Source: Streptomyces sp. T12
GTDB taxonomy: Bacteria > Actinomycetota > Actinomycetes > Streptomycetales > Streptomycetaceae
Direction: 5' to 3'
DNA length: 64,000 nt
Assembly (NCBI RefSeq): GCF_028736035.1
Contig: NZ_CP117866.1
Coordinates: 4,216,001 to 4,280,000, forward strand
Shown here: in pieces, positions 18,101 to 26,019 of the stretch
Layout of the letters: each line of letters starts with the position of its first letter
How positions within the stretch are numbered: the stretch's first letter is position 1
Translations under genes and position numbers: made by a program
Notes under the pieces: model-generated
Told to the model about the DNA's origin: nothing
What the model saw: the letters and a program-made list of their open reading frames with translations, nothing else
Database searches by the model: none

Positions 18101-18870
18101 GCCTGCCGCCAGCGCCGTACCGTCGACGCCGCCTGCGCGCCGCTGCGTCGGAACGGCGCCAGCGTCGGTTCCGGACCGTCGGTCTGAAGCGCCCACGCCC
18201 GCACGTCGGCGAAGGCACCGTGCCGGGCGAGCAGGGTCCGCAGCTCATCGGCGAGGCGGTGCCAGACCTTCATCGTCGTGCCCGTGTCGATCAACAGGTC
18301 GACGGAGAACCGGCGTTCAGGGGCAGGGCGCAGGATCGGCAGGAGCAGCCCGGTATCGCCCGAGGCTGCCGCCGTGGCCTCCACGTCGAGGGTGCGGGCG
18401 CGAGTCGAGGGCACCGTCTGGCGCAGAGGGCGCAGGGCTCGGGTCAGGGCGAGGGCATCGGGGAGGGCCTGGGGCTGGGCGACGCGGATGGCGTGTGCGC
18501 CGCCGGGGCCGGCGGACGCTGTGCCGTCGGTGCCGCCTGGAAGGTGGAGGCGGGCCGACGGAGACTCGGGGCCGGTGTCAGGGGCGGGGTCATCGTCCTG
18601 CGGTGGGGGCGCGACCGGGGCGGCCGGGGGCGGGGGCTGCGTCGGGTCCGTCCCGTTGCCGAGCAGCGACCAGTCGACCGGGTCGAGGCCGCTGAGCCGG
18701 GCGATCCACAGCACGTCGAGGGCATCGTCGGCGTCCGGCGCGCCTCCCGCGTCCAGGAGGCGGGCCAGTTCCTCCCGCAGGACGTCGTCGGGCACGGAAC
18801 CGGGCCCGGCCGCGGCTCCCCCGGCTCCCCCCGCTCCGTCGGCTCCTTCGGCTCCCTCAGCCCCCGTCAC
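15133..18870 (-). CDS. SAV_2336-type conflict protein: vWA-like / NTPase / dead trypsin-like / TIR fusion
   Basis: A 1245-residue multidomain protein, last gene of a four-gene operon. Residues 1-180 are a SAV_2336-type N-terminal region with a Pro/Asp-rich linker. Residues 185-390 resemble a von Willebrand A fold (DLLIDTGTT in the MIDAS position, VLVLTDGVG). Residues 640-880 are an NB-ARC-like STAND NTPase with Walker A GAQGIGKTA (679-687) and Walker B LLIYDGV. Residues 889-1030 look like a trypsin-like domain that lost its catalytic His (VLTTVF for LTAAH) and Ser (PGAALID for GxSGG). Residues 1058-1222 are a TIR domain close to FxsC proteins; Glu1146 in CGREW sits at the NADase catalytic position. 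GTG 18870 lies 7 bp after the moxR stop. Predicted sensor-effector of an NTP-dependent conflict system. Confidence 0.85.
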   Translation of the reverse strand: MTGAEGAEGADGAGGAGGAAAGPGSVPDDVLREELARLLDAGGAPDADDALDVLWIARLSGLDPVDWSLLGNGTDPTQPPPPAAPVAPPPQDDDPAPDTGPESPSARLHLPGGTDGTASAGPGGAHAIRVAQPQALPDALALTRALRPLRQTVPSTRARTLDVEATAAASGDTGLLLPILRPAPERRFSVDLLIDTGTTMKVWHRLADELRTLLARHGAFADVRAWALQTDGPEPTLAPFRRSGAQAASTVRRWRQALTDPAGRRAVLVLTDGVGPSWYGTELPAALADWSVRRPVAALQVLPGRLWHRTALRTSAVRARGTQTDRATIEVRSSGPLPGIARGRAGAEDRARIRWLPVLEVSGDWLSPWARLVSGRTTDWLPLRAAALTVVERPSPVGPGDEPSSPAAWIERFEEGYSPEAFRLLRLLAAAPLSLPVMRLVQRTMLPASTPMHLAEVFLSGLLVRRTPIEPGGDPDSVLYDFRDGVRDALLERLSRTESLRVLTQVVDGVSERVAKTFGGVTDFGALLASAGEVGGLDGRELPEGSRAFAEVAWAVIAGVGGDHAEIVEKLTRGRVGEAAPAQPESALEQTEKEPRERRPRLFSRWRRNRGREPEGAMAVGDVGPVELGERVPSRMPPLPPFYIRRDEFSDVLDVILKGNRSGYRRKPLQYGTRCVIEGAQGIGKTALAIDCAQAFARTFTMVRWIRAYNGEVLLEDLTALSDDLGLPSPADRAESRLGPLFDYLRDNPGWLLIYDGVTSEAFVTRPGSAPSFLWLPPYAGSLLITVSEGTPWRNRAHEALETVTVTLGNLSRESAVNYLQGALARYRGELWHDVAELNRLVDVTGTNPRMLTQVASTFETGPWTGSDPVQWMLVGRPEINRFLDSLVWITEADVVIGTGIAVRSDAVLTTVFRPRRGVLCHVHARSGPPLPVRGSWVRSDHPELFMLRVDEGILPAAPLAHPDDRAVAAAWWEKFGKGSATVMMGHAESRAHPPPPGAALIDANGRLRSIAAQSAEGGARIDITSAFVEGFSWQDGLKTETRDREWELTPPDAPQRRPMFYLSCARSHGESLDSVRHFFDDLCDVLLELSSARSAPGYGPGFDFSGGVLPGMRWDGPTQRALAGAQVFVPLYSPQYFKDERCGREWDAFSRRQVREKRSAIVPVFWTPVGPVPPLARNLALRSRSRDYTRRGLMALWESDRVEYYRAVREIAEGIVAVAQATRLSPCEPSLFNGLRNVFEEEQA

Positions 18871-18877
18871 GGCCCGC

Positions 18878-19945
18878 TCAGCCCCGATCCAGCGGCCGCA
18901 ACAGATCCTCGTCCAGCAGGGCCCGCCCCGTCTCGTCGTTCCACAGCCCGCGTTCCGCCATGAGCAGCGCGTTGAGCAGCTGGTCGTTGGCGAGCGTGCC
19001 CTTCTCCCGCTGCTTGGTGAGGAAGTCACCGATGATCTTGCCCCGCACCTCGGCGGAGGAGCCGTTGCCGCCGGTCCCCGGCTCCCCGAGGTGCGCGGCG
19101 ACCATGCCGGCCAGACGCCCCTTGTCCGCCGCCCCGATCTCCAGCCGGATGCAGCGGCGCAGGAACGCCATCGGGAACTCCCGCTCCTCGTTGCTGGTCA
19201 GCACGACGAACGGGAACTGAGCGCATGCCACCTCACCGCCCTTGACCTGCACCTTCTTACGGTCGGCGGTCATGACCGTCTGTTCCTTGCCCTCCATCCG
19301 GGCCAGCTCGGGGATGACGAACTCGCCCTCCTCGAAGACGTTCAGGAGGTCGTTGGGGAAGTCCATGTCGCTCTTGTCGATCTCGTCGATCAGCAGGACC
19401 CTGGGCCGCTTCCACGGCAGCAGGGCCGTCCCGAGCGGTCCCAGCCACATGTACTTGCCGATGTCGGGCGGCGGGGGCGCCTCGCCCTCCCGGCCGCCGG
19501 TCAGGGAGCCCGCGTTGCGCAGGCCGGCGTCGTAGAGACGGCCCACGGCGTCGTACTCGTACAGCCCGTCCTTGAGGGTGGAACGGCTGGTGATGCCCCA
19601 GCGAAGCACCGGGCCGAGCTTCAGCTCCTGCGCGACGGCGTACGCGAGCGTGGACTTGCCGGTGCCGGGCTTGCCGGTGAGCAGCAGGGGGCGGCGCAGG
19701 TGCAGGGCGAGGTTGACGAGGTGGATCTCGCGCTCACCGGCTTGGTACGCGACGCCCTGGCCCTCTCGGCCGAGATGCCGGTGGACGGCGTCGTCGTCGG
19801 GGGCCTGCGGGGTGTCGAGCAGCCGGGCCGGCTGTTCGCCGCCGTGCCGGAAGGCGCGCCACGGGGGTGCCTTGGGCAGGTTCCTGATGCCGTCGTGCGG
19901 GGTGCCCGTCCCCTCGTAGACCCACCAGTCCGGCTTCTTCGTCAT
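18878..19945 (-). CDS. MoxR-type AAA+ ATPase of the conflict operon
   Basis: A 355-residue AAA+ ATPase: Walker A GKPGTGKST near residue 92, Walker B VLLIDEIDK, sensor-1 region FVVLTSNEEREFP, and an arginine finger in FLRRCIR. This is the MoxR branch, which acts as a chaperone-like partner of vWA proteins. ATG 19945 is set by AAGGAG a few bases upstream and overlaps the stop codon of the VMAP gene (ATGA). The N-terminal 40 residues, with DWWVYEGTGTPHDGI, are a small extension seen in this group. The same YEGTGTP string also occurs in the unrelated protein at 55794-56957. It likely assembles or activates the vWA-containing partner encoded directly downstream. Confidence 0.93.
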   Translation of the reverse strand: MTKKPDWWVYEGTGTPHDGIRNLPKAPPWRAFRHGGEQPARLLDTPQAPDDDAVHRHLGREGQGVAYQAGEREIHLVNLALHLRRPLLLTGKPGTGKSTLAYAVAQELKLGPVLRWGITSRSTLKDGLYEYDAVGRLYDAGLRNAGSLTGGREGEAPPPPDIGKYMWLGPLGTALLPWKRPRVLLIDEIDKSDMDFPNDLLNVFEEGEFVIPELARMEGKEQTVMTADRKKVQVKGGEVACAQFPFVVLTSNEEREFPMAFLRRCIRLEIGAADKGRLAGMVAAHLGEPGTGGNGSSAEVRGKIIGDFLTKQREKGTLANDQLLNALLMAERGLWNDETGRALLDEDLLRPLDRG

Positions 19946-21579
19946 GCTGCTCCTTCGCCGGCCCCGCGGGTACCGGTCATCGGCTGGTCCTGGCCGCTGA
20001 AGACGCATGTCGGGTCGTCCCACAGCAGGGTTATCCGGTTGTGCACGCTCTCGGGGTCGCGGCGCCCGCGCTTACGGGCCTCGTGCACGCTGTGCGGCAG
20101 GTCTGCCAGCCGGTCGAGCGGCCGGCAGTGGCGCAGGACGTCCAGCAGCGAGCCCGGGTCGCCGTCGTCGCGACGCCAGACCATGACCGGGATTCCGTCT
20201 TCCAGCAGGGCGCCTCGTACCGCTTCCCGGATGAGTTCGTCACGGTGGTCGTACGGGATCCCCAGTCCCAGGCAGGACAGGTCGGCGTGTTCGAGCAACC
20301 AGTCCGCGACGTCGGCGGGGTCGGACAGCCGTAGGGACGAATAGCTGCTGCCGGGACAACTCCAGGGTTTCGCCGTGGGGTTCTGGCCGTCCGCCCGTTC
20401 CGGAGTGTCGGGCCCCATCCAGCCGATGCGTTCCAGCGCGTCGCCCGGTGTGCCGTCGCGATCCGCTGCTTCCAGTGCCTGCCAGCGGCGGATCCATTCG
20501 TCGTGGATCGTGCTGTCCTTGTACCGGGTCAGGGAGCGGACGACGACCTGGCAGCTGCGGCTGAGGGGCACGCCGGCCGAACCACCGGGCCACGACTCGG
20601 CGGGGTGGTCGAGCAGCGAGTGCGGCAGCAGGAACTCCACCCGCTTGTTCACTCCCCGGCCGGCCTCGGCCGGTTCCTGCCAGGCGGCCAGGAAACCGCG
20701 GCCGCAGTCCTTCAGTTCGCCGCCGGCGAAGGTGCCGGGCAGGGACTGCGAGCCCCGGAAGGCGGGCCGGCCGTCGCCGACGCGCTCGTAGTGATAGCCG
20801 CGCAGGGAGTAGCGGCGCTGGGTGTACGGCAGGTCGCTCGGCGCGTCCTCCTCCTCGACCCGTATCTGGATGATGATCTGCCGGTCGCCGCTCGCGGGCG
20901 GGGTTCCGGCGCCCGCTCCCCGCCCCTGGACGGAGGCGACCAGACGGGCGAGCTGCGGCCCGATGGCGGGCTCCGCCGCCAGCAGGGCGAGGAAGCGCAG
21001 CAGTTGGGTGCGTGGGGCGTCGGGTTCGGCGGGAGTCACCCGTGCGTCGTAGAGCTTGGCCAGCACCTGCGGGAGCCGGTCGGCGTCCAGTGGTCGGCCT
21101 GCGGTGCGGCGTTCGGTGCGGTACTGGTGCACCGCCGTCCGGCCGAAATCCGCCTTATGTCTGTGCAGTTCGCCGATGATCTCCAGCATGAAGGGCGCGG
21201 GCAACGGGCCGGGCGGCCCGGTCAGGACCACGACCGCCAGATCGAACCACTCGGTGGCGATGTCGTCCGGCTCCACGCACGCCAGAGCGTCCCGCAACGA
21301 CTGCAGCGTCCCGGTGCGCCGAGCGGTGGCGACGATGGCATGCAGATGGTCACGGGTGACGTTGTGCTCGGGGGCGGCGTCTCCGAGCCGGGGGTCTGCC
21401 TGTTGCAGCAGGTCCTTGCGCCCGTCGACCGACCGCAGCCGAGGGATGGCGGCCAGGATCCCGACAAGGAGCTGTTCCGTGTCCCGCTCGGTCTCGCGCT
21501 CCGGGCGGGGCGGGGTCGGGCCGGTGCCCTGGGGTGCGGTACGGCCGACGGAAAGTCTGCGACGCAGGTGGCGGAACAC
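19942..21579 (-). CDS. VMAP-C protein with N-terminal effector-associated domain
   Basis: A 545-residue protein. Residues about 35-103 look like an effector-associated domain (EAD2-like: a helical module with IPRLRSVDGR, HLHAIVATARR). Residues 110-225 are helical. From about 235 the sequence fits the VMAP C-terminal domain of vWA-MoxR-associated proteins, with strands IIIQIRVEEE, a conserved FLLPHSLLDHPAE, PVMVWRRDD and the terminal ITLLWDDPT. GTG 21579 directly follows the stop of the SEFIR gene (TGAGTG) and its own stop overlaps the moxR start. In the predicted ternary systems VMAP links the sensor NTPase to effectors through EAD-EAD contacts; no enzyme activity is expected here. Confidence 0.8.
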   Translation of the reverse strand: MFRHLRRRLSVGRTAPQGTGPTPPRPERETERDTEQLLVGILAAIPRLRSVDGRKDLLQQADPRLGDAAPEHNVTRDHLHAIVATARRTGTLQSLRDALACVEPDDIATEWFDLAVVVLTGPPGPLPAPFMLEIIGELHRHKADFGRTAVHQYRTERRTAGRPLDADRLPQVLAKLYDARVTPAEPDAPRTQLLRFLALLAAEPAIGPQLARLVASVQGRGAGAGTPPASGDRQIIIQIRVEEEDAPSDLPYTQRRYSLRGYHYERVGDGRPAFRGSQSLPGTFAGGELKDCGRGFLAAWQEPAEAGRGVNKRVEFLLPHSLLDHPAESWPGGSAGVPLSRSCQVVVRSLTRYKDSTIHDEWIRRWQALEAADRDGTPGDALERIGWMGPDTPERADGQNPTAKPWSCPGSSYSSLRLSDPADVADWLLEHADLSCLGLGIPYDHRDELIREAVRGALLEDGIPVMVWRRDDGDPGSLLDVLRHCRPLDRLADLPHSVHEARKRGRRDPESVHNRITLLWDDPTCVFSGQDQPMTGTRGAGEGAA

Positions 21580-22515
21580 TCACGCCTCCCCGAGCACCAG
21601 TCCGCAGGCGACGAGCAGCTCCCGCACTCGCTTGGTGCCGATGTCGTCCGGTGCGATCTCCTTCAAGGACAGGTACATCACCTTCAGCACCGCGTCGGCC
21701 ATCAGTGTCGTACGCCGGATACGGCCGTCGAGCGCGCGCAGATGTGTCCGGGCTTCGGCTGACTCGGGCACGTCGAAGACATAGTCCGGGCCGCCCAGCG
21801 ACTCGCTCATCATCTCCAGGAGTTCATGGCGGTAGTACAGCTGACGCAGCTTCCGGCAGGCCATGAGCGCGTCGATCAGATCCTTCGGCTCAGGCATCAC
21901 GAAGGTCGGCAGCGGAGGCTCCGGAGGCGGCACCGGCGCCGACGCGGTCACCGGCGGGTGCAGTACCAACGGCGTGGCGGCCGCAGCGGGTTCACGCGGC
22001 GCCAGCACCGGCTTCGGCCCCAGCGGCGGCTCCGTCTCGTACGGCTGCCCGGTCAGGAGCCGCAGCAGCTTCTCCGCGCCGTCGACGGCGAACCCCTCGA
22101 CGGCGTAGTGGCCGGTGGGGCTGCCGCCCAGCCACAGGGGCAGGTCCTTCGCGGAGCCCTCGGGCAGGACGACGGGGACGATCTTCTCCAACGCGGCGGC
22201 ATGATCCTCGTACACCAGGTTCCGCAGCAGCATGGACTCCCACTGCACCCCCTTGCCCTCACCGGGCGCGGCATCGCCCTCCGCACGCCGCTTGTACTCC
22301 GGCGAGGCGACGACGATCACGTGCCGGCTGTCCCGGATGCCGCGCAACATCCACAGCGCCCAGTCCCGGCGGCGTTCGCCTGCGGGCAGGTCCAGGTCGG
22401 CGTCGATTCCGCACCGGCGCAGGAAGTGGTAGAAGTCCCTGACCTTGTCGATGTGCCCCGCGTCGTCATGGGCGTACGAGATGAACACCCGCCCCGGCAC
22501 CGACACGTCACTCAT
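21580..22515 (-). CDS. SEFIR (TIR-like) effector with C-terminal EAD-like domain
   Basis: A 311-residue protein, first gene of the conflict operon. Residues 5-140 are a SEFIR domain: VFISYAHDD, then DWALWMLRGIRDSRHVIVVASPEYKRR and WESMLLRNLVYED. SEFIR domains belong to the TIR/STIR superfamily and serve as signalling or effector modules. After a Pro/Ala-rich linker (about 180-225), residues 225-311 form a helical module starting DLIDALMACRKLRQL, similar in pattern to the EAD2-like domain of the next gene, so the two may bind each other. ATG 22515 has a strong GGGGGAGG site; the frame is open to 22560 without support. Confidence 0.85.
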   Translation of the reverse strand: MSDVSVPGRVFISYAHDDAGHIDKVRDFYHFLRRCGIDADLDLPAGERRRDWALWMLRGIRDSRHVIVVASPEYKRRAEGDAAPGEGKGVQWESMLLRNLVYEDHAAALEKIVPVVLPEGSAKDLPLWLGGSPTGHYAVEGFAVDGAEKLLRLLTGQPYETEPPLGPKPVLAPREPAAAATPLVLHPPVTASAPVPPPEPPLPTFVMPEPKDLIDALMACRKLRQLYYRHELLEMMSESLGGPDYVFDVPESAEARTHLRALDGRIRRTTLMADAVLKVMYLSLKEIAPDDIGTKRVRELLVACGLVLGEA

Positions 22516-22636
22516 GTGGCCTCCCCCTTGCATCCCGCGCACCACTACGAGTGCGTCCATGATGGCTCAACAGGCGCTGGAGGGAGGCCTCTTCGCGGAG
22601 CTCACCTCATCACCGGGGTCATGACAGGGTGCCGTC

Positions 22637-23779
22637 ATGACCAACGCAACACGACACACCCTCCGTGGGTTTGCGGACACCTTGGTCCGCCTGGGCATAG
22701 CGACGGACGAACAGGCCGCAGCCGGCCTGGCGGAGGCCGCCGGGATCGGCATGGACCTGGACGAGGAGTTCGAGGACACCGACGAGCTGACCTTCCTCGT
22801 CGGCGAATGCGGCCTCGGCTTTCAGATGCCGGAAAAGGTGTCGGGCGATCTTGAGGACGGGTACGAGGAGCTGCTGATCGATGCGGCGGCGTGCTCGGGC
22901 GGTTCGGTGGTCGTCGAGGACGTCGAGCTGGTGACGGACGAGGACGGCGACGAGTACCTGCACTTCCGGCGCAATGGCCGCTCGATCTGGCACCCGACGG
23001 AACACCTCTCCGACAGCACCCGCTACATGGACTGGAACGCCGCCTTCGACGCCATCGGCGACCTCGTGCCCGGCAACGACGATCCACGGGGCTTCTACCA
23101 GCTGGACGAGGAGTCCTACGACGCCTGGTGGCTCCTGTTGACGCCCGACCAGGCAGAAGGGCTGAAGGAGTTCGGTCTGCCGGTGCCGGTGCAGCTCGGC
23201 AACTGGGTGCGCGACGGGATGCCCGCGGCGGAGCCCGAGACGCTCGCCTGGTACGTGGAGGACGACCGCCTGCACGCGAGCGAGGAGTCCCGCCGGTGTC
23301 TTGACGAGTGGCTGGCTTCGATGGACGCCGCGCTGGAGCGGTGGCGAACGGCCCATCTGCCGGACGGCTTCCCCCTCGACCACTCGCTCGACTCGCTCTC
23401 GGAGCTGGAACGGCTTGTGCTGGACCGCTTCGACGGCCCCGACTCACTGGAGGCGGCGGCCGCAGACGGGTTCTTCGAAGGGGCGGTCAGGTACGTCGGA
23501 GAGACCGCGCTGCGGCTCTGGCCGTGCCGCTGGACGTACCAGCACTCCGACGACGACTCCTCGGTGTTCACCAACGAGCCGATGATCCGTTCCAACGCCC
23601 CGAACGGCTTCGCGGGGGAGTTCTCTCCCGACTACGTACTGCGGACCCTCGTCAGAAGCCGCACCTCCGACGACATGCGAGAGCGCATGGAATGGGTCGG
23701 CGAAGCGGTCGACAGCTACCGCAAGGCGCTCCGCGCCCGCACCCACGCCCGCAGCCCACGCCCGCACTCAAAGGTCTGA
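22637..23779 (+). CDS. Unrecognised acidic protein divergent from the conflict operon
   Basis: A 380-residue protein, strongly acidic (runs such as LDEEFEDTDE and TDEDGDEYL), with no signal peptide, membrane span or catalytic motif that I recognise. A basic 15-residue tail (RARTHARSPRPHSK) ends it. Aromatic-rich blocks (YDAWWLLLTPDQAEG, LWPCRWTYQHSDDDS) suggest a folded soluble protein. It starts 121 bp from, and divergent to, the SEFIR gene, so both could be controlled from the same region; whether it is a component, an immunity factor or an unrelated neighbour cannot be told from sequence. Confidence 0.75.
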   Translation: MTNATRHTLRGFADTLVRLGIATDEQAAAGLAEAAGIGMDLDEEFEDTDELTFLVGECGLGFQMPEKVSGDLEDGYEELLIDAAACSGGSVVVEDVELVTDEDGDEYLHFRRNGRSIWHPTEHLSDSTRYMDWNAAFDAIGDLVPGNDDPRGFYQLDEESYDAWWLLLTPDQAEGLKEFGLPVPVQLGNWVRDGMPAAEPETLAWYVEDDRLHASEESRRCLDEWLASMDAALERWRTAHLPDGFPLDHSLDSLSELERLVLDRFDGPDSLEAAAADGFFEGAVRYVGETALRLWPCRWTYQHSDDDSSVFTNEPMIRSNAPNGFAGEFSPDYVLRTLVRSRTSDDMRERMEWVGEAVDSYRKALRARTHARSPRPHSKV

Positions 23780-23956
23780 GTTAACGGGGGTAACACCCCA
23801 GGTCAGGCACGGTTTGGCGTAGTAAGCGCATACCGACTGCTCAGTTTGGTGAAAACCGCACGCATTCCCGTACTGCGAAGTAACGTGCATGGCTCGCCCG
23901 CCCCCCACCTCCCTGCGTCCGCCGCACCGGACCCGAGCCATGCAAGGAGCAACGGG

Positions 23957-24412
23957 ATGTCCTCCCCGTACGACCCGTACTCGCCCACCTATCCCTGGCA
24001 ACCGCCCGCCCCACCGCAGCCACCGCCACCCCCACGACACCGAACCCCCGACCACCCACCCCTCGGCCACCACAGCGACCTGCGCATCCTGCGCACCGCC
24101 TACCGCTGGCAGCGCCGCGTGGCGACGCTCACCGCGCTCGGGTACTTCATCCTCTTCCTGATCCTGTCCGCCTTCGCGCCCGGTTTCATGTCGAGCACGA
24201 TCGCCGAGGGGTTGCCCGCAGGCCTGCTGCTGGCGCTGCTCCAACTGCCCGTCACCTTGCTGGCGATAGGCCTCTACGAGTACACCGCCCGCCGTTACGT
24301 CGACCCGCTCGCGGACCGCATCCGCAAGGAGGCCGCGGTGGAAGCCAAGCGGGAGTCGGCGCAGAGGGGGGCGGCGCAGAGGGGCACGGGGCAGAGGGGG
24401 ACGGGGCGATGA
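23957..24412 (+). CDS. DUF485 membrane protein, symporter partner
   Basis: A 151-residue protein with a Pro-rich cytoplasmic start, then the DUF485 core (AYRWQRRVATLTALGYFILF) holding two membrane spans and the ending YEYTARRYVDPLADRIR. DUF485 proteins (YjcH-like) are encoded just before acetate/pyruvate-type sodium symporters, as here with a 4-nt ATGA overlap. ATG 23957 is chosen for the AAGGAG site 8 bases upstream; the in-frame extension to 23846 lacks one. The last 17 residues are repeats of AQRG/GQRG encoded by a 12-15-bp G-rich repeat, a low-complexity tail probably tolerated because it is cytoplasmic. Confidence 0.88.
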   Translation: MSSPYDPYSPTYPWQPPAPPQPPPPPRHRTPDHPPLGHHSDLRILRTAYRWQRRVATLTALGYFILFLILSAFAPGFMSSTIAEGLPAGLLLALLQLPVTLLAIGLYEYTARRYVDPLADRIRKEAAVEAKRESAQRGAAQRGTGQRGTGR

Positions 24413-26019
24413 CGGACTTCAGCGGAGACGCGCAGGCGATGTCGCTGGTCGCCTTCTGTGCCGTGGCCACCATCACGCTGCTGCTGTGCGTGATGATGGG
24501 CCCGGACCGCGACGACCTCGACGAGTTCTACACGGGCTACAGCTCCCTTTCCCCCATGCGCAACGGCCTGGCGATCGCCGGCGACTACATCAGCGCGGCG
24601 ACCGTACTGGGCACGACCGGCGTGGTCGCGCTGTGCGGCTACGACGGGATCGTGCTGGCGCTGAGCACGGCCCTGTCGCTGATGCTGCTGATGTTCCTGC
24701 TGGCCGAACCCCTGCGCAACGCGGGCCGGTTCACGATGGGCGACGCGCTGGCGCGGCGTATGCCGGGGCGGGGGGTGCGGATCGCGGCGTGCGCGGTGAC
24801 GCTGGCCGCGCTGGTGCCGCTGATGCTGGTTCAGTTGGCGGGGACCGGGCAGTTGCTCGCGTTCATCCTGGGGTTCTCGGGCGACTCGCTGAAGACGGGG
24901 TGCATCGTCGGCCTTGGCGTGCTGATGATCAGCTACGCGGCGATCGGCGGCATGAAGGGCACCGCGCTCATCCAGATCCTGAAGATGGTGATGCTGCTCG
25001 GGTCGGGCGCCGTCGTCGCCGTACTGGTGCTGGCACGGTTCGACTGGGATCCGGGTGCGTTGTTCAGCACTGCGGCGGAGCAGAGCGGGGTCGGGTCGGC
25101 TTTCCTGGAGTCGGGGCTGCAGTTCGCGGGCGGCCCGCATCCCCGCCTGGACATGATCAGCTCGCAGCTGGCGGTCGTCCTCGGCGGTGCGTGTCTGCCG
25201 CACATCACGATGCGCATGTACACGGCGACGGGCGCGCGTCAGGTGCGGCGCTCGATGTCGTGGGCGGTGGCCGGCGTGGCGCTGTTCGTGCTGGTGATCA
25301 CGGTGATCGGCTTCGGCGCGACGGCGCTGATCGGGCGTGAGGTGATCGCCGGGGCGGACCCGCAGGGCAACACGGCGTATCTGCTGGGCTCCAGGGCCGC
25401 CTTCGGCGCCGAGGTCTCCACCGCGGAGACCCTCCTGTTCACGACGGTCACCACGGCCATCTTCCTCACCGTGCTCGCCTCGGTCGCGGGCATGATCCTC
25501 GCCTGCGCGAACTCCCTCGCCCATGACGTGTTCGCCGTGCGGGTACGGGAGTTGTCCGGACGCCGCGAGATGATGCTGGCGCGGCTGTCGGCGCTGGCGG
25601 TGGGGGTCCCGGCGATCGTGCTGGCGACGATGGTCCAGCACCGCAGCCTGCAGCCGCTGGTGACCCTGTCCTTCTCCCTGGGCGCCTCGGCCATCGCCCC
25701 GGCCCTGGTCTACAGCCTGTTCTGGCGCCGGTACACACGCGCCGGTCTGCTGTGGACCTTGATCGGCGGCTCGGTGGTCGTGCTCGCGCTGATGCCGGGA
25801 ACCAATCTGGTCTCCGGATCACCGATCTCGGCCTTCCCCGACGCCGACTTCAACTGGTTCCCCTTCACGACACCCGGGCTGGTGTCGATCCCGGCCGGCT
25901 TCCTCTTCGGCTGGCTGGGGACGGTCGTGTCGGGCCGGGGGAAGTCGGAGGAGCAGCGGCGGCAGTACGAGGCTGTGGAGGGGTGGATTCTGGCGGGGGC
26001 GGTGCGGAGGGGGAGCTGA
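24409..26019 (+). CDS. Sodium:solute symporter, ActP (cation-acetate) type
   Basis: A 536-residue SSS-family transporter with 12-13 membrane spans. The conserved N-terminal stretch FYTGYSSLSPMRNGLAIAGD and the third-span signature ISYAAIGGMKGTALIQ fit the ActP/MctC monocarboxylate branch. Together with the overlapping DUF485 gene it probably takes up acetate, propionate or pyruvate with sodium or protons; the precise substrate cannot be read from sequence. No acetyl-CoA synthetase gene is nearby. The 3' end runs straight into a G-rich repeat block: the last 9 bases plus 11 following are duplicated 25 bp downstream. Confidence 0.92.
   Translation: MTDFSGDAQAMSLVAFCAVATITLLLCVMMGPDRDDLDEFYTGYSSLSPMRNGLAIAGDYISAATVLGTTGVVALCGYDGIVLALSTALSLMLLMFLLAEPLRNAGRFTMGDALARRMPGRGVRIAACAVTLAALVPLMLVQLAGTGQLLAFILGFSGDSLKTGCIVGLGVLMISYAAIGGMKGTALIQILKMVMLLGSGAVVAVLVLARFDWDPGALFSTAAEQSGVGSAFLESGLQFAGGPHPRLDMISSQLAVVLGGACLPHITMRMYTATGARQVRRSMSWAVAGVALFVLVITVIGFGATALIGREVIAGADPQGNTAYLLGSRAAFGAEVSTAETLLFTTVTTAIFLTVLASVAGMILACANSLAHDVFAVRVRELSGRREMMLARLSALAVGVPAIVLATMVQHRSLQPLVTLSFSLGASAIAPALVYSLFWRRYTRAGLLWTLIGGSVVVLALMPGTNLVSGSPISAFPDADFNWFPFTTPGLVSIPAGFLFGWLGTVVSGRGKSEEQRRQYEAVEGWILAGAVRRGS

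Noticed and set aside
15133..22515. Integrated mobile element carrying the conflict operon
   Set aside because: No integrase, transposase, tRNA-derived attachment site or direct repeats flank it; base composition matches its surroundings.
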